Shown piece after piece: positions 1 to 8,385 of a stretch of DNA of 64,000 nucleotides. The notes beneath the pieces were generated by a model. It saw only the letters and a list, made by a program, of their open reading frames with translations. It did not search any database and was not told the DNA's origin. Every line of letters starts with the position of its first letter. The stretch's first letter is position 1. The stretch is from Verrucomicrobiota bacterium. GTDB taxonomy: Bacteria; Verrucomicrobiota; Verrucomicrobiia; Verrucomicrobiales; Akkermansiaceae. A program made the position numbers and the translations under genes. The DNA is taken from contig JAFLEH010000002.1 in NCBI GenBank assembly GCA_017301995.1, positions 98,839 through 162,838 on the forward strand, in the 5' to 3' direction.

Positions 1-163
1 CTGACATAATAGGGGAGTTTTCATTGGGTTGTTCGGTTTGTTTTCTGGGGGTATGAGCGCGACGCTCGCGCGGGAGGATTTGGCCTGACCCGGACCATAC
101 TGGAGTTTGGCGCGATTTCTTACCGCTCCCGTGTGAAATTTCGATTTGGGATGTCCGCGCGGT

Positions 164-547
164 CTAACCGGCCGATGGCGGAACAGGGACCGGCACCGCG
201 TGGCAGACATCCCGCCAGCCGGGGAAGTTCCAGCGGTTTGGAAATCCCTCGCACTGCGCGGGTTTCACCGGATGGATGCGGCACGCGTTGCCGTCGAGCA
301 TGACGCACTCGTGGGTTTCCCGCTCGATGAGGGAAAGGCCCTGGCGGTTTGTCCGGAGGCGGGTGAATTGTCCGATGAACTCATCCTCGGTTAGGCCGAG
401 GAATCCGGCGATTTTCGGGATTTCGTCTTCCTCGATCCGCACGTCGCCGGGCCAGCGGCAGCAGGCGGTGCAGCGCTGGCAGACGTAGAAAACGTCCGGA
501 TCGAGCTGGACGTCCGCGTTTCCCGGACTGCCGTGGAAGGGGTGCAT
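164..547 (-). CDS. YkgJ-family cysteine-cluster protein
   Basis: A 127-residue protein. An N-terminal CQRCTACC motif (about residues 24-31) and further cysteines (CVMLDGNAC, then QCEGFP) match the YkgJ/UPF0153 family, thought to bind zinc or an iron-sulfur centre. The family has no settled reaction. The ATG at 547 gives a start just before the conserved block, and the length is normal. It lies 9 bp downstream of the amidase stop on the same strand, so the two may be co-transcribed. The family call rests on the cysteine spacing, which is clear; the function is unknown. Confidence 0.8.
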   Translation of the reverse strand: MHPFHGSPGNADVQLDPDVFYVCQRCTACCRWPGDVRIEEDEIPKIAGFLGLTEDEFIGQFTRLRTNRQGLSLIERETHECVMLDGNACRIHPVKPAQCEGFPNRWNFPGWRDVCHAVPVPVPPSAG

Positions 548-556
548 GGAGCGGAA

Positions 557-1297
557 TCAGCGCGGGGGATTGAGGCGTTGGCAATGGTAGTTCACGCGGG
601 CGAGAAACGCGCGCCATTTTGGCCCGGGCCGGCCGTTGTCCAACAGAAAGTGCGGGCAGTTTTTGTTGGGCGGGCTTTGTCCTTTTCTCGGCCAATGATA
701 GTGGGGCACCACATTGCGCAGCGGAATGTTATGTTTCCGCATCAGGATGGCGGTCAGTTTGGCGGTGCGGTCGATGGTGGAGGCCAGGTTGCTGCCGCGT
801 TCCTCGCACATTTCGATGCCGATGGAATAACGGTTGCCCGGACCATCGAAATCGGCGTGCTCGCCTTGTTCGGTGGTGGGCATGTGCTGGATCGCGCTGT
901 GGTCGTCCACGGTGAAATGCCAGATCAGATAGCCGATCCGGTTGCCGTCCTTGCGTTTCGGCGCGCGCAATGCGCCCCGTTTGAGCGCGAGCGCGTGCTG
1001 GGCGGCGTCGGCGGACCAGTTCTGGGTGGAATGGATCGTGATGTAGCGCGGCGTCATCGGCCGGACCACTTTTCTGCCGTGGGAGCCCTTTGGAACCATG
1101 TCGGCCCGCAGTCCGACTTCCCGCGCCATACCGCCGGAGGTCGTGTATGGCACCGGGCCCTTCGGCACGCCCAGCGATCCCATTGGCAGCCGTGTCGAGC
1201 CACGCCGCGCCGGTGCGCCGCCCCCATAGTAGGGCGTGCAGTTTATGGCCAGCGAGGCTAGCAGAATCAATGGCGGCAGCCAGCGGAGCGACTTCAT
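557..1297 (-). CDS. N-acetylmuramoyl-L-alanine amidase lipoprotein
   Basis: A 246-residue amidase of the Amidase_2/PGRP type, expected to cut the bond between MurNAc and the stem peptide in peptidoglycan. The start at 1297 (MKSLRWLPP) gives a signal peptide ending in a lipobox-like LASLAINC, so it is probably a lipoprotein. The domain shows RYITIHST (first zinc ligand His), a central WHFTVDD block, GNRYSIGIEMCE, and a C-terminal PHYHWPRKG...NKNCPH carrying the remaining metal ligands. An upstream extension to 1513 is open but reads as low-complexity basic sequence, so I excluded it. A cell-wall recycling or remodelling role is inferred from the family. Confidence 0.85.
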   Translation of the reverse strand: MKSLRWLPPLILLASLAINCTPYYGGGAPARRGSTRLPMGSLGVPKGPVPYTTSGGMAREVGLRADMVPKGSHGRKVVRPMTPRYITIHSTQNWSADAAQHALALKRGALRAPKRKDGNRIGYLIWHFTVDDHSAIQHMPTTEQGEHADFDGPGNRYSIGIEMCEERGSNLASTIDRTAKLTAILMRKHNIPLRNVVPHYHWPRKGQSPPNKNCPHFLLDNGRPGPKWRAFLARVNYHCQRLNPPR

Positions 1298-1459
1298 CGG
1301 GCGCCATCCATACCACCGGTCCGGAAAAATGCCAAGGGGGAATGCCCCAAGGGATGCCTGGTTGGCTGGAAATCGCGGGTGCGTTGTAAGATTCCGGCGC
1401 CGTGGGGCGTTTCGGGCGCGACCGTTATTTTGTTTTCCGACCCCGAACCACCAGCCGCC

Positions 1460-3985
1460 ATGCGAACCAGTTTCCACGCGATTTTTCTTGCCGCCGCCCT
1501 TGTCGCCGGTCACGCGAACGCCAGTTACTTTGGCCTAACCAAAGATACCCGCGAAGCCCAGCAGTGCATCACCTTCGACGCCCGCTATCCGTATTGGACC
1601 GACAGCATCTACATCGCCACCTATCCGGGCCACAGCCGGTCGAAGGAAGGCTGGATCGCTCCCTATTACGGCGGGGTTGTGAGCAACACCCGTGGCGAGC
1701 CTAACCTGATCCAATACGCATCCTGGCAGATGGGCGGAAAGGGAGCGCCGGCGTCCGGCATCGACTTCGTCCACGCGGGCAAGCACATGAGCTGGGTGCG
1801 CTCCACATGGGAAGGCAGTTCCGGCGGCATCAAGGGCGTGTGGCCGACCTCGGAATTCAAACCGGGGCAGTGGTATCGGTTTTTCCACCGTGTTTGGACT
1901 CCGGCCGCACCGATCCCCCATGTGGGCTACGCGGGCGTGTGGATGAAGGATATCCAAAGCGGCGAGTGGTATCATCTGGCCACCTTCAAGTTTCCCGCGG
2001 AACTCACCGGTTTCGATTCGATGGGCGGTTTCTGCGAATACATCACCGAACGCGCCACCCGCACCTGCGCGGTGGAGTTCCGCAACATCTACTCGATGCG
2101 CGACGGAAAATGGGGCGCGGAAAACACCTTCAAGGCGTTCAATCACAAGGAGGACATCATCAAGCTCACCCAGGCCGACTCCGGCTCCGTCCTGCTGGAA
2201 ACCTCGCGGACCGACCGCGACCCGCAGACCCGCCGGTTCAAGGAGATCCCGGTGGTCACCCAAACGGTCACCCTCAAACAGCCGGACCTGCCGAATTTCA
2301 TGGACCCGGTTAGGATCGCGGCGTGCTCCGCCGAAGCCGCGGGCGGCCGCTGCGTGGTGCGGTGGAAAGTCAACCCGAAGGACTCACCCCAACTTGGCTA
2401 TCGCATTGAGATTTCCGATGGCTCGCAGGCCCCGGTCACTGCTGCGGAAAACGATCCGAACGCCCGCGAACGGGTGCTTGAAGTTCCCAAATCAACCCGC
2501 CCCTACCGCGTTCGCCTGGTCATCACCGACATCTTCGGTCGGGAATCGCAGGCCGCGACGGCCGCGGTCGCCGCCTCCAAGCCGCTAACAGGAATGGTGG
2601 CGGACAACCTGCTGCCGGGGCTTTTCTATCGGTATTTCGAAGCCGCCAAACCCGGCGAGTGGCTGACCATACCGGACACGGCGAAGCTCAAGCCGAAGCG
2701 CGAGGGCGTGGTCGCAGGGCCGGATATCACCCCTCGGCTCAAGCGGGTTGGGTACGCGTTCGATTTCAACGGCTGCCTCAACGTTCCCGAGAACGGACTC
2801 TATCAGTTCAATCTGATCGCCGCTTCCGGCGTCCGGATGCTGTTGGACGGCCGTCCGGTGATCCAGGTTCCGGACTATCATTCGATCGCCCGCAGTCCGG
2901 GAACCGTCGCGCTAACAAAGGGGACGCACCGGTTGGAAATCGGCTATTTCCAAGGCGCCCGCCAATACCAGCAGGCCGATGATTTTCTGCAACTGACCTG
3001 GAGCGGTCCGGGAATCCCCGAGCAAACCGTTCCGTTCTCCGCGTTCTGCCATCAGGCCGGCGGCGCGGCCGGAACCATGCCGGAGGTCACGCTGAAATCC
3101 ACCCAGCGCGGCGATTCGGGCATCCTGCTTGCGCTTTCCGCCGAGGTTACGCCGGGCACCAAGGTGGAGCGGATCGAGTATTACGCCCACAATCCGCACT
3201 TTGACTACTACAGCGCGCAGGGAGCCAGCGGAGCGGACTATCTGTTGGCCACCGCGGCCGATCCCGCCGCCGCCACGCCGGTGGTGGTGTGGGGCGGGGG
3301 AGGTTCGTTGCGGGCGCGGCTGGTCTATGGCGACGGACGCACCGCGGACAGTGCTCCGCTTCCCCTGCCGCCATCCGCGGGACGGAGCGCCGACCTCACC
3401 TACGGCCCCTATCGGCTCACCGAGCTGGAACACCATCTCTACCCGATGGCCTGCACCGCGGACGCGGAAAGCGTCACCCTCGTGGGCGACAGCATGGGGC
3501 TTCTAACCAAACCGTTGGACGGCGACGGCGTCATCACCGCGCACCTCGCGGAAATCACCTCCAACCAGGCCCAGCCCGACGGCACCACGCTGATGGACGA
3601 CCAGAATTGGTACGCCGGCATCATCATCCGCGACCGCCTGGACGCCACTCCCGGCGAGCCTTTGGGCGGTGACAAGGTTCCCTACGCGGCCGTGCTTGGC
3701 GCCGCCAATGGCCACACCCGCTACTGCGACAGCACCATGATCAACGGCGCCGGAAACCAGCCCGCCGGAGCCGGCCAAGGCACCCGCTGGTACCGCATCG
3801 AACGCAAGGGCAGCGCGTTCACCCTCTATCATTCCGCCGACGGTTCCGACTGGAAATCCATCAAAACCGTGGACCTGCCGAAAATGTCCGCGACCGCCCA
3901 GGTGGGATTCGTCATCTACTCGATTCCCTGCGCCACCAACAAAGTCCACTGGGCGCGGTTCGACCACATATCCATCACGCCCTGA
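1460..3985 (+). CDS. secreted DUF3472 / PA14 domain protein
   Basis: An 841-residue exported protein. The ATG at 1460 opens a clean signal peptide (AIFLAAALVAGHANA). Residues about 20-270 match the DUF3472 type (WIAPYYGGVVS, WYRFFHRVW, VWMKDIQSGEW), followed by a fibronectin-like stretch. A PA14-like domain follows at about residues 400-540 (LPGLFYRYFEA ... GLYQFNLIAASGVRMLLDG). The C-terminal 180 residues look like a concanavalin-type beta sandwich (NWYAGIIIRDRL, WYRIERKGSAFTLYHSADG). No catalytic residues are evident. Glycan binding or degradation on the outer surface is the best guess from the domains. It is divergent from the amidase, with 162 bp between the starts. Confidence 0.8.
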   Translation: MRTSFHAIFLAAALVAGHANASYFGLTKDTREAQQCITFDARYPYWTDSIYIATYPGHSRSKEGWIAPYYGGVVSNTRGEPNLIQYASWQMGGKGAPASGIDFVHAGKHMSWVRSTWEGSSGGIKGVWPTSEFKPGQWYRFFHRVWTPAAPIPHVGYAGVWMKDIQSGEWYHLATFKFPAELTGFDSMGGFCEYITERATRTCAVEFRNIYSMRDGKWGAENTFKAFNHKEDIIKLTQADSGSVLLETSRTDRDPQTRRFKEIPVVTQTVTLKQPDLPNFMDPVRIAACSAEAAGGRCVVRWKVNPKDSPQLGYRIEISDGSQAPVTAAENDPNARERVLEVPKSTRPYRVRLVITDIFGRESQAATAAVAASKPLTGMVADNLLPGLFYRYFEAAKPGEWLTIPDTAKLKPKREGVVAGPDITPRLKRVGYAFDFNGCLNVPENGLYQFNLIAASGVRMLLDGRPVIQVPDYHSIARSPGTVALTKGTHRLEIGYFQGARQYQQADDFLQLTWSGPGIPEQTVPFSAFCHQAGGAAGTMPEVTLKSTQRGDSGILLALSAEVTPGTKVERIEYYAHNPHFDYYSAQGASGADYLLATAADPAAATPVVVWGGGGSLRARLVYGDGRTADSAPLPLPPSAGRSADLTYGPYRLTELEHHLYPMACTADAESVTLVGDSMGLLTKPLDGDGVITAHLAEITSNQAQPDGTTLMDDQNWYAGIIIRDRLDATPGEPLGGDKVPYAAVLGAANGHTRYCDSTMINGAGNQPAGAGQGTRWYRIERKGSAFTLYHSADGSDWKSIKTVDLPKMSATAQVGFVIYSIPCATNKVHWARFDHISITP

Positions 3986-4105
3986 CGTGACAGGGTCGCG
4001 GATTGGTCATGGACTGCGGCAGCCTGCTCCGCCGCTTTCAGACTCGCAGCCTGCTGCGGGAGTTCCGGCCAAGCCGCCCCTTTGCCTTGGCCTGGAAACC
4101 GCGAA

Positions 4106-4330
4106 TGAACCCGAAATCCGAAGTTTGGCGTAGTTTGGACGGTCGACTTACCACTGAGAGACTGAGAACCACTGAGGAAACTGATTATTGGAGAAAAATG
4201 GGGAAGAACCGATTGATGACTGGGATCGATTTTACCCCATATCAAAAATCATTTCAGTGGTATCAGTGGTCCTCAGTTTTTCAGTGGAAGAAATGGATGC
4301 CCGATTCATTCCAATTTCGGATTTCGGGAT
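4106..4330. repeat. MITE-like interspersed repeat, copy 1
   Basis: About 224 bp, nearly identical to 31909-32140. It begins with CCCGAAATCCGAA and ends with the inverse complement of that word. Inside, an imperfect inverted repeat carries ACTGAGAACCACTGA-type words on the left and their complement on the right. It lies in the 479-bp gap 3986-4464, where I see no gene. No transposase is encoded. It resembles a non-autonomous element or a structured intergenic repeat. Confidence 0.8.
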
Positions 4331-4464
4331 GGACGCGAATGGACACGAATATGGAATTGAAAATGAATGCGTCCTGACAGCCGGGCCGTTCACCTGGTGG
4401 ATTGAACATCCGATCTTTCCAACTCATTGAGAATTCGTGTCAATTGGCGGTTCCAATTTCCTTT

Positions 4465-5619
4465 CTAGCGATCGGACTCCTTGCAGAGCGCCTCGAGCGC
4501 GAGCACGCAATACGAGGTGACCAGCACGGGGTTGGACTCCATCCAGCGGCCGTTCGCGTTGACCCATGAGCCATCGGGTTTCTGGTTGGCGAGCAGCTTG
4601 CGTCCGAGTTCGGCCCGCCAATCGACCTCTTTGCCATCGGCCAGCTTGAGCTTGTCCACCTTGGCGGCGGTTAGGGCCTTGGCCATTCCCTGGAAATAAT
4701 AATACAGACCTTCCGCGCCCATGCCGGGATTTTCCTCGACGGTGTAGTTCTTCCCGAGCCATTCCTTAACCGCGACCACGCGGGGGTCGGCGGCGTCCAC
4801 TTTGGCGTAGATCAGCGAGAGCAGTCCGGCGTAGGAGATCGACCCGTAGGAACGCAGCGCGGTGCGGCCGTCAGGGGTTTCCTCCTTGCCCGCCTTGGTG
4901 TCGCCCGGCGTGTAGATGAAACCTCCCTTGTTTTTCGGGTCATCGGAGGCGTATTCCTGATCGTTGGTTTCCTTCAGGTTCTGGCAGCGCGAGACGAACT
5001 TGATCGCCGCGCCCCAGTCGAGGTCCGGTTGGTCGCCGTATTTGCCGTCCTCAATCAGTTTTTTCGACAGAGCGAGGGCTTCGATGGCGAGCGTGGTGTT
5101 GGATAGATCGGTATGATCCTTTTTCGAGCCGTAGCCGATGCCGCCGTCGTTGGGGTTGTCGGTTTTGCCCTTTTCGCCGATGTCCCATTGGTTTTCGATC
5201 AGGTGTTTGCGGGCCTTGACGGCGGCGGGTCCGTAGGCCGGGTTGTTGGCGGCGACCATGGCGGTTAGGGAAGTCGCGGTGTTGTAAACCGAGAGTCCCC
5301 GGTTGTAGATGCCGCCATCCTCCTTCTGCTGGGCCAGCAGCCAGGCGAACCCCTTATCGACGTGGGGCGGGAGCTTTTCGCCGGGTTTGAAGTTCGGATC
5401 GCGGGCTGCGGCGGTTAGGGCCAGCGCGGTGAAGGCGGGGAGACCCTCGTCATCCCAGTTGCCGGTTTCCTTTTGTTGGGCCTTGAGCCAGGCGTTGCCT
5501 TTGGCGATGGCCGCCTTGATTTCCGCCAGACTCGTGGTTTCCCCGGCCTCCGGGGCGGCGAAACTGATGCCGGTCGAGAGGATGACCGATGCGATGGTAG
5601 CGATTGCGGGGATTTTCAT
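4465..5619 (-). CDS. secreted prenyltransferase/squalene-oxidase repeat protein
   Basis: A 384-residue exported protein with alpha-alpha toroid repeats like those of terpene cyclases and prenyltransferases. The start at 5619 (MKIPAIATIASVILSTG) gives a signal peptide ending near ISFAAPEA. Repeat motifs include WLKAQQKETGNWDDEG, WLLAQQKEDGGIY, GGIGYGSKKDHTDLSNT and LLANQKPDGSWV. In Verrucomicrobia and Planctomycetes such secreted proteins are common and are not known to be cyclases. I see no DXDD protonation motif, so terpene cyclisation is unlikely. An in-frame start at 5658 exists but would spoil the signal peptide. Confidence 0.8.
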   Translation of the reverse strand: MKIPAIATIASVILSTGISFAAPEAGETTSLAEIKAAIAKGNAWLKAQQKETGNWDDEGLPAFTALALTAAARDPNFKPGEKLPPHVDKGFAWLLAQQKEDGGIYNRGLSVYNTATSLTAMVAANNPAYGPAAVKARKHLIENQWDIGEKGKTDNPNDGGIGYGSKKDHTDLSNTTLAIEALALSKKLIEDGKYGDQPDLDWGAAIKFVSRCQNLKETNDQEYASDDPKNKGGFIYTPGDTKAGKEETPDGRTALRSYGSISYAGLLSLIYAKVDAADPRVVAVKEWLGKNYTVEENPGMGAEGLYYYFQGMAKALTAAKVDKLKLADGKEVDWRAELGRKLLANQKPDGSWVNANGRWMESNPVLVTSYCVLALEALCKESDR

Positions 5620-5835
5620 GGTTTGGAATGGTGGTGTGGCGTGCGCGATCGCGCGCATCCAATGAGCCGCCCGGAGCGCCCGGAGTCAAATCCCGTCACG
5701 GGACAAGATTTGTCCACCACGGTCGTTCGCTGGCCATCAATCGTCCTTCCGGTGCCCGCGCGGGCGGGCCGCCCGCCGATTTCAACGGCCGGGTGCTGAA
5801 CAAATGAGTTGAAGCGCGTGTTCAAGCGCGAAGCC

Positions 5836-5957
5836 CTGGCAGGGACCGTCTCTCCGAGCGGTCCGGCGGGTGGCGGGTGAAGGTTCTTGGGGCTCCGGTC
5901 CGTTAAGGGAAGGTGCCGAATCCCCAGCCGGACCGCCCGGAGGTCGGTCCCTGCCTG
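5836..5957. repeat. paired inverted repeat (REPIN-like)
   Basis: Two imperfect inverted arms, 5836-5867 and 5927-5957. Both carry GGCAGGGACCG and GCGGTCCGGC words, and 59 bp separate them. They could form a long hairpin. The element lies in the 485-bp gap 5620-6104, which shows no gene. It is not similar to the inverted repeat at 17894, so at least two families of such repeats exist here. Confidence 0.65.
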
Positions 5958-6104
5958 AAGCAAGCCGCCATTCATCATCCACCAGTCGCCAACTTTGTTG
6001 TCCCACACTCTCAACGGCCCTTCCGCGCGGAATGTGCTGCGGAATGTGCTGGCATTGTGGCGGAATCCGTCCATAATCGCCGCCCCGAAGGGGAACCAGC
6101 CATC

Positions 6105-6461
6105 ATGATAGTAGGAGCACCACTGGCCATCGCCTGCGCAAAGGCGGCCGACGACATTCAAGCCGAGAACATCCGCGTCTGGGATATGCGGGGCATTTCC
6201 AGCATCACCGACTACATGGTGGTGTGCTCGGGATCCTCCATGCCCCACCTGCGCGCCATCCTGCGCGACGTGGCGGGGAAAGTCCAGGAAGTCCACGGCG
6301 TCAAACCGGTCAACTCCGAAGGCAAGGCCGACACCCGCTGGGTGGTGCTCGACTACATCGACGTCATGGTCCACGTGATGCACGACGAACTGCGCGAGTA
6401 CTACGGCCTCGAGGAACTCTGGGCGGACGCCAAGGAAATGGAGTGGCGAGGGCAGTCGTGA
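6105..6461 (+). CDS. rsfS: ribosomal silencing factor RsfS
   Basis: A 118-residue RsfS (Iojap/DUF143) protein, which binds ribosomal protein uL14 and blocks joining of the 30S and 50S subunits under starvation. Diagnostic stretches are AADDIQAENIRVWDMRGIS, ITDYMVVCSGSS, and a C-terminal WVVLDYIDVMVHVM followed by YYGLEELWADA. The ATG at 6105 gives the usual family length; the open frame upstream to 5913 has no family similarity. The frequent neighbour nadD is absent. An HD-domain alarmone-hydrolase-like gene follows 137 bp downstream, which would fit a stringency-linked pair, though this is only inference. Confidence 0.95.
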   Translation: MIVGAPLAIACAKAADDIQAENIRVWDMRGISSITDYMVVCSGSSMPHLRAILRDVAGKVQEVHGVKPVNSEGKADTRWVVLDYIDVMVHVMHDELREYYGLEELWADAKEMEWRGQS

Positions 6462-6598
6462 CGGAAATGCCCGGCCTGTGTTGAGATCCTATGCGAGGAC
6501 GGGCGTTGCGAGCGATTCGGAAAGCAATTGGACCGCGAATCGTGACGACCGGATCATCCGGACCGCTCCCCTGAGCGCCACCTGATAGACAAAATCCC

Positions 6599-7024
6599 AT
6601 GACTTCCAACGAAATCGTCAGACTTGCGGAAAGGGTCGCAACCGAGGCTCACCTGGGACAGTTCCGCCGCGGTGGATCCGTGCCCTACATCGAGCACCCG
6701 CGCGCCGTAGCCAACCGGGTGGGAGACGATCCGGATGCCATGGTGGTCGCGTGGCTCCACGATGTGATCGAAGACACCGGCGAGACCGCCGAATCGCTCC
6801 TGGAAAAGGGAATCCCCCGGCATTGTGTGGAAGCGGTGACCCTTCTGACAAAAGGAACCGGGACGGATTACGACACCTATCTGGAAAGGGTGGCCTGCTC
6901 GCCGCTGGCGACGAAAGTCAAGATCGCCGACATGCTCTCGAATCTATCCGACCAGCCGACACCGTCCCAGATCCGCAAGTATGCAAAGGCGTTGTTGCGG
7001 CTTTCGCCGCCGGAACAGGAATGA
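6599..7024 (+). CDS. small HD-domain (p)ppGpp hydrolase-like protein
   Basis: A 141-residue HD-superfamily protein resembling the hydrolase half of RelA/SpoT and the stand-alone MESH1/small alarmone hydrolases. Visible motifs are PYIEHPRAVAN (first His), AWLHDVIEDT (HD plus ED), and KVKIADMLSNL, the conserved lysine-aspartate-asparagine block. There is no synthetase domain. The expected reaction is conversion of (p)ppGpp to GDP or GTP plus pyrophosphate, manganese dependent. It is shorter than MESH1 (about 180), with a reduced C-terminus. The ATG at 6599 is the only sensible start. Confidence 0.75.
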   Translation: MTSNEIVRLAERVATEAHLGQFRRGGSVPYIEHPRAVANRVGDDPDAMVVAWLHDVIEDTGETAESLLEKGIPRHCVEAVTLLTKGTGTDYDTYLERVACSPLATKVKIADMLSNLSDQPTPSQIRKYAKALLRLSPPEQE

Positions 7025-7057
7025 AAATCCGGATCGCCGCCGTAAAGGACCGGTGCT

Positions 7058-7516
7058 CTATCGGTGATTGAACCGCGCCATTTCCCGTTGGGCCTCGCGG
7101 AGTTCGACCTGTTTTTTCAGGTCCTGGCGTTGGTCGGAGTGGGTTTTGCCTTTGCCGACGCCGAGTTCCACCTTCACTTTACCGTTTTTCCAGTACATCC
7201 GGAGCAGCGGCAGGGAGCAGCCTTTGATGGCGGTGGCGGAGGCGAGCTTGAGAATCTCGCGTTTGTTGAGCAACAGGCGGCGGGGGCGCTTGGCCTTGTG
7301 ATTGAACCACTCGCCTGCGGTCTGCCAGGGTTGGATATCGCAGCCGTAGAGGAAAACCTGATTGGTTTCCACGCGGGCGAAGGCGTCGGATACATTCACC
7401 TTGCCGGCCCGGATCGACTTGACCTCGGTGCCCTTCAGTTCGAGTCCGGCCTCGTATTTTTCCAGAATGTGGAAATCGCGTCCGGCCTTGCGGTTGGTGG
7501 CGATGTCCGCGCTCAT
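7058..7516 (-). CDS. smpB: SsrA-binding protein SmpB
   Basis: A 152-residue SmpB, the partner of tmRNA in rescuing stalled ribosomes. Family features are NRKAGRDFHILEKYEAGLEL, a GTEVKSIRAGKVN stretch, the RPRRLLLNK block and a basic C-terminal tail (KTHSDQRQDLKKQ). The start at 7516 (MSADIATNRK) matches family length; open frame upstream is spurious. It is the last gene of a minus-strand cluster with rpoZ (47 bp gap) and a membrane protein. The tmRNA gene itself is not in the window. Confidence 0.95.
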   Translation of the reverse strand: MSADIATNRKAGRDFHILEKYEAGLELKGTEVKSIRAGKVNVSDAFARVETNQVFLYGCDIQPWQTAGEWFNHKAKRPRRLLLNKREILKLASATAIKGCSLPLLRMYWKNGKVKVELGVGKGKTHSDQRQDLKKQVELREAQREMARFNHR

Positions 7517-7563
7517 CGGGAGGGGTCGGGACGGCCGTGCGGTCCCGTTGGATGAAAAACCGC

Positions 7564-7767
7564 TCAGGGAGCCGGGGTTTCGACGAGGGCGATCTTGCCC
7601 TCTATGATTTCGGTGAGCGCGATATCCGCGGCACCCATGCTCGGGCGGGTCGGCACGAGCGGAGAGCGGCCGCTGTTCAACTGCCGGACGCGCTGGGAGA
7701 CCAGATTGATCAGGACCAGCGGATCGGATACGACTTCGGCTGCTTTTTCGACGAGATGGCTTTTCAT
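7564..7767 (-). CDS. rpoZ: RNA polymerase omega subunit
   Basis: A 67-residue omega subunit, which helps fold and assemble beta-prime in RNA polymerase. The core reads VSDPLVLINLVSQRVRQLN followed by ALTEIIEGKIAL, matching the RpoZ pattern. The start at 7767 (MKSHLVEKA) fits; the upstream in-frame start adds 16 unrelated residues. It sits directly upstream of smpB on the same strand. Its short length is normal for this phylum. Confidence 0.88.
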   Translation of the reverse strand: MKSHLVEKAAEVVSDPLVLINLVSQRVRQLNSGRSPLVPTRPSMGAADIALTEIIEGKIALVETPAP

Positions 7768-7848
7768 GAGACGTGCGGGGGGCGGGGATAAACCAGAACA
7801 AAGGCCTCTTGGCAAGCGGAATCTGCGGAAAACCGGTGTTTTTCTCGT

Positions 7849-8244
7849 TTATCGCGGCATCAGGTCGATCCCAAACCGCCTCAGAACCACCACCGTGACC
7901 CAGAAAAGCGCCGTGGTGAGCAGGCAGTTCGCCAGCAAAGCGGGCCAGAACGACCACCCGTGGCGCAGCAACCACGGCAGCACCAGAAACATCGGCAAGG
8001 TGGGCAGCACGAACCAAAACGTGCCCTCGGCGTGGTTGGCGATCCGTTCGGCAGATTGGCCGTCGTGGTGCATCCACACCATCGCCACCAGCGAAACCAG
8101 CGGCAGCGCGATCAACAGGGCGGAAAGCCGGTCGCTGAAAAGCTGGACGCGGGTCACGACGAGGATCACCGCCGCGCTCAGCAGCAGCTTGACGACATCG
8201 AGCGGGGTGAATGCGAGGACCTTGTCCCAGGGAATGCGGTTCAT
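7849..8244 (-). CDS. small four-helix membrane protein
   Basis: A 131-residue protein with about four hydrophobic segments: VVKLLLSAAVILVVTRV, ALLIALPLVSLVAMVW, a pair around FWFVLPTLPMFLVLPWLL, and WPALLANCLLTTALFWVTVV. It resembles DUF3147-type inner-membrane proteins in length and layout, but I do not claim the family firmly. The start at 8244 (MNRIPWDKV) is preferred to weaker upstream starts. It heads the minus-strand cluster with rpoZ and smpB. Function unknown. Confidence 0.65.
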   Translation of the reverse strand: MNRIPWDKVLAFTPLDVVKLLLSAAVILVVTRVQLFSDRLSALLIALPLVSLVAMVWMHHDGQSAERIANHAEGTFWFVLPTLPMFLVLPWLLRHGWSFWPALLANCLLTTALFWVTVVVLRRFGIDLMPR

Positions 8245-8385
8245 GGCGTGAGGGTGGGCTGGGAAAATCATCCGGACGGTTTCCGGGCATGCAAGCTTTT
8301 TGCCATTGCGGTTTGGCAGATCGGTGGGCGTGCGCTCCGACGCGGAAGGCTTGCGGTGCCGTGGAAATCCGGCTAGGTTGCGGGC

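Noticed and set aside
1..163. Possible gene end at the left edge
   Set aside because: No open frame with family features; short and AT-rich in part.
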